Shown piece after piece: positions 7,889 to 8,286 of a DNA stretch of 8,286 nucleotides. The position numbers were made by a program, and so were the translations under genes. Numbering within the stretch: the first letter of the stretch is position 1; every line of letters starts with the position of its first letter. The notes under the pieces are model-generated. The model was not told the origin of the DNA. It saw nothing but the letters and a program-made list of their open reading frames with translations, and searched no databases. The DNA is from Microbacteriaceae bacterium (GTDB taxonomy: Bacteria; Actinomycetota; Actinomycetes; Actinomycetales; Microbacteriaceae). The stretch lies in assembly GCA_012511645.1 (NCBI GenBank), contig JAAZFP010000194.1, positions 1 through 8,286 of the forward strand. Direction: 5' to 3'.

Positions 7889-8286
7889 TCATGCGTTCGA
7901 GCGAAAAAGGAGTGTTTCGCCCTCTCGCGTCACCGTCATTTTCGGGGCATGGATCGGACCCTGGCCTCGCCAGTCGGTCACGAGGGCGGCGATCGCGTGG
8001 GTGTGCGTCTGTGTCAGGTGACTGGCAAAGTGTGCTCGGGCAACCTCTCGAATCATGCGATTCCGCACCGCTGCGGGCTGCATGGCAAGCTGGAGGATCG
8101 GCAGCTGCACCCCCTCCCCGCCCGCAAGCACCGTGAGCCACTGATTCAGCTGCAGCCGCGCGATCTCGTCGAGCGCGTCAGCATCCTCGCGCGCCAACTC
8201 AGCGCTTCGAACCAGATTCGCCGCGATCCCTGGACCAAGTTCGGTTTCGAGCATGGGCAGCACCCGTTCGCGCACCCGCACCCGCG
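7889..8286 (-). CDS. tilS: tRNA(Ile)-lysidine synthase, C-terminal part (5' end outside window)
   Basis: The last 131 residues of TilS are visible; the frame is open to the right edge, so the N-terminal ATP-pyrophosphatase domain with its PP-loop is not seen. TilS attaches lysine to C34 of tRNA-Ile(CAU), so that it reads AUA and is charged with isoleucine. Recognition rests on the RVRERVLPMLETELGPG segment followed by LVRSAELAREDADALDEIA, the signature of the TilS substrate-binding region after the catalytic domain, and on the position next to hpt and ftsH. The GTG at 8281 is almost certainly an internal valine, not a start, because the frame continues upstream and the family motif begins there. 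The protein ends soon after the small domain, with REGETLLFRSNA and a TGA stop, and no long C-terminal tRNA-binding domain of the E. coli type follows. Sixty-nine bases separate it from the chosen hpt start. Confidence 0.88.
   Translation of the reverse strand, partial: RVRVRERVLPMLETELGPGIAANLVRSAELAREDADALDEIARLQLNQWLTVLAGGEGVQLPILQLAMQPAAVRNRMIREVARAHFASHLTQTHTHAIAALVTDWRGQGPIHAPKMTVTREGETLLFRSNA

Noticed and set aside
8281..8286. GTG at 8281 as the start of a small 130-residue gene
   Set aside because: The frame stays open to the edge, and the residues match the interior of TilS, so this is the 3' part of a longer gene.

Overview
The window is a GC-rich actinobacterial chromosomal segment, most likely from a member of the Microbacteriaceae. 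The evidence for this is the tilS-hpt-ftsH-fol gene order, the DUF3180 gene directly after folK, the HEGGH form of the FtsH zinc motif, frequent GTG/TTG starts, and several genes that appear to be leaderless. The family assignment is inference from gene order and protein style; the genus cannot be fixed from the sequence alone.

Layout, from the right edge leftward on the minus strand: the 3' end of tilS (tRNA-Ile lysidine synthase); hpt (hypoxanthine phosphoribosyltransferase); ftsH (membrane AAA+ zinc protease); folE (GTP cyclohydrolase I); one fused gene encoding FolP (dihydropteroate synthase) and FolB (dihydroneopterin aldolase); folK (HPPK); and a DUF3180 membrane protein. From ftsH to DUF3180 every junction is a 4-base ATGA/GTGA overlap, so this part reads as one translationally coupled operon. 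FolE, FolB, FolK and FolP activities together take GTP to dihydropteroate; the phosphate-removal step between FolE and FolB is not encoded here. An alpha/beta hydrolase gene (plus strand, 1428-2321) lies convergent to this operon. Beyond it are two minus-strand genes for bacterial PH-domain membrane proteins (YdbS-like and YdbT-like), also joined by a GTGA overlap; the second runs off the left edge.

Non-coding sequence is scarce. The largest gap (1259-1427) is the divergent control region between the PH pair and the hydrolase. It holds two candidate leaderless promoters and a 26-bp imperfect dyad. The hpt-ftsH gap (7158-7261) holds a dyad and the ftsH promoter/RBS. There are no tRNA or rRNA genes, CRISPR arrays, insertion sequences or transposon ends.

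This is mainly a housekeeping region and I see no convincing new system. The points most worth a second look are the FolP-FolB fusion, the hydrolase with its own dyad-bearing promoter region between the fol operon and the PH pair, the run of 4-base overlaps, the leaderless-type starts (which shorten hpt by 17 codons), and a substitution at the usual Ser-Lys triphosphate contact in FolE.
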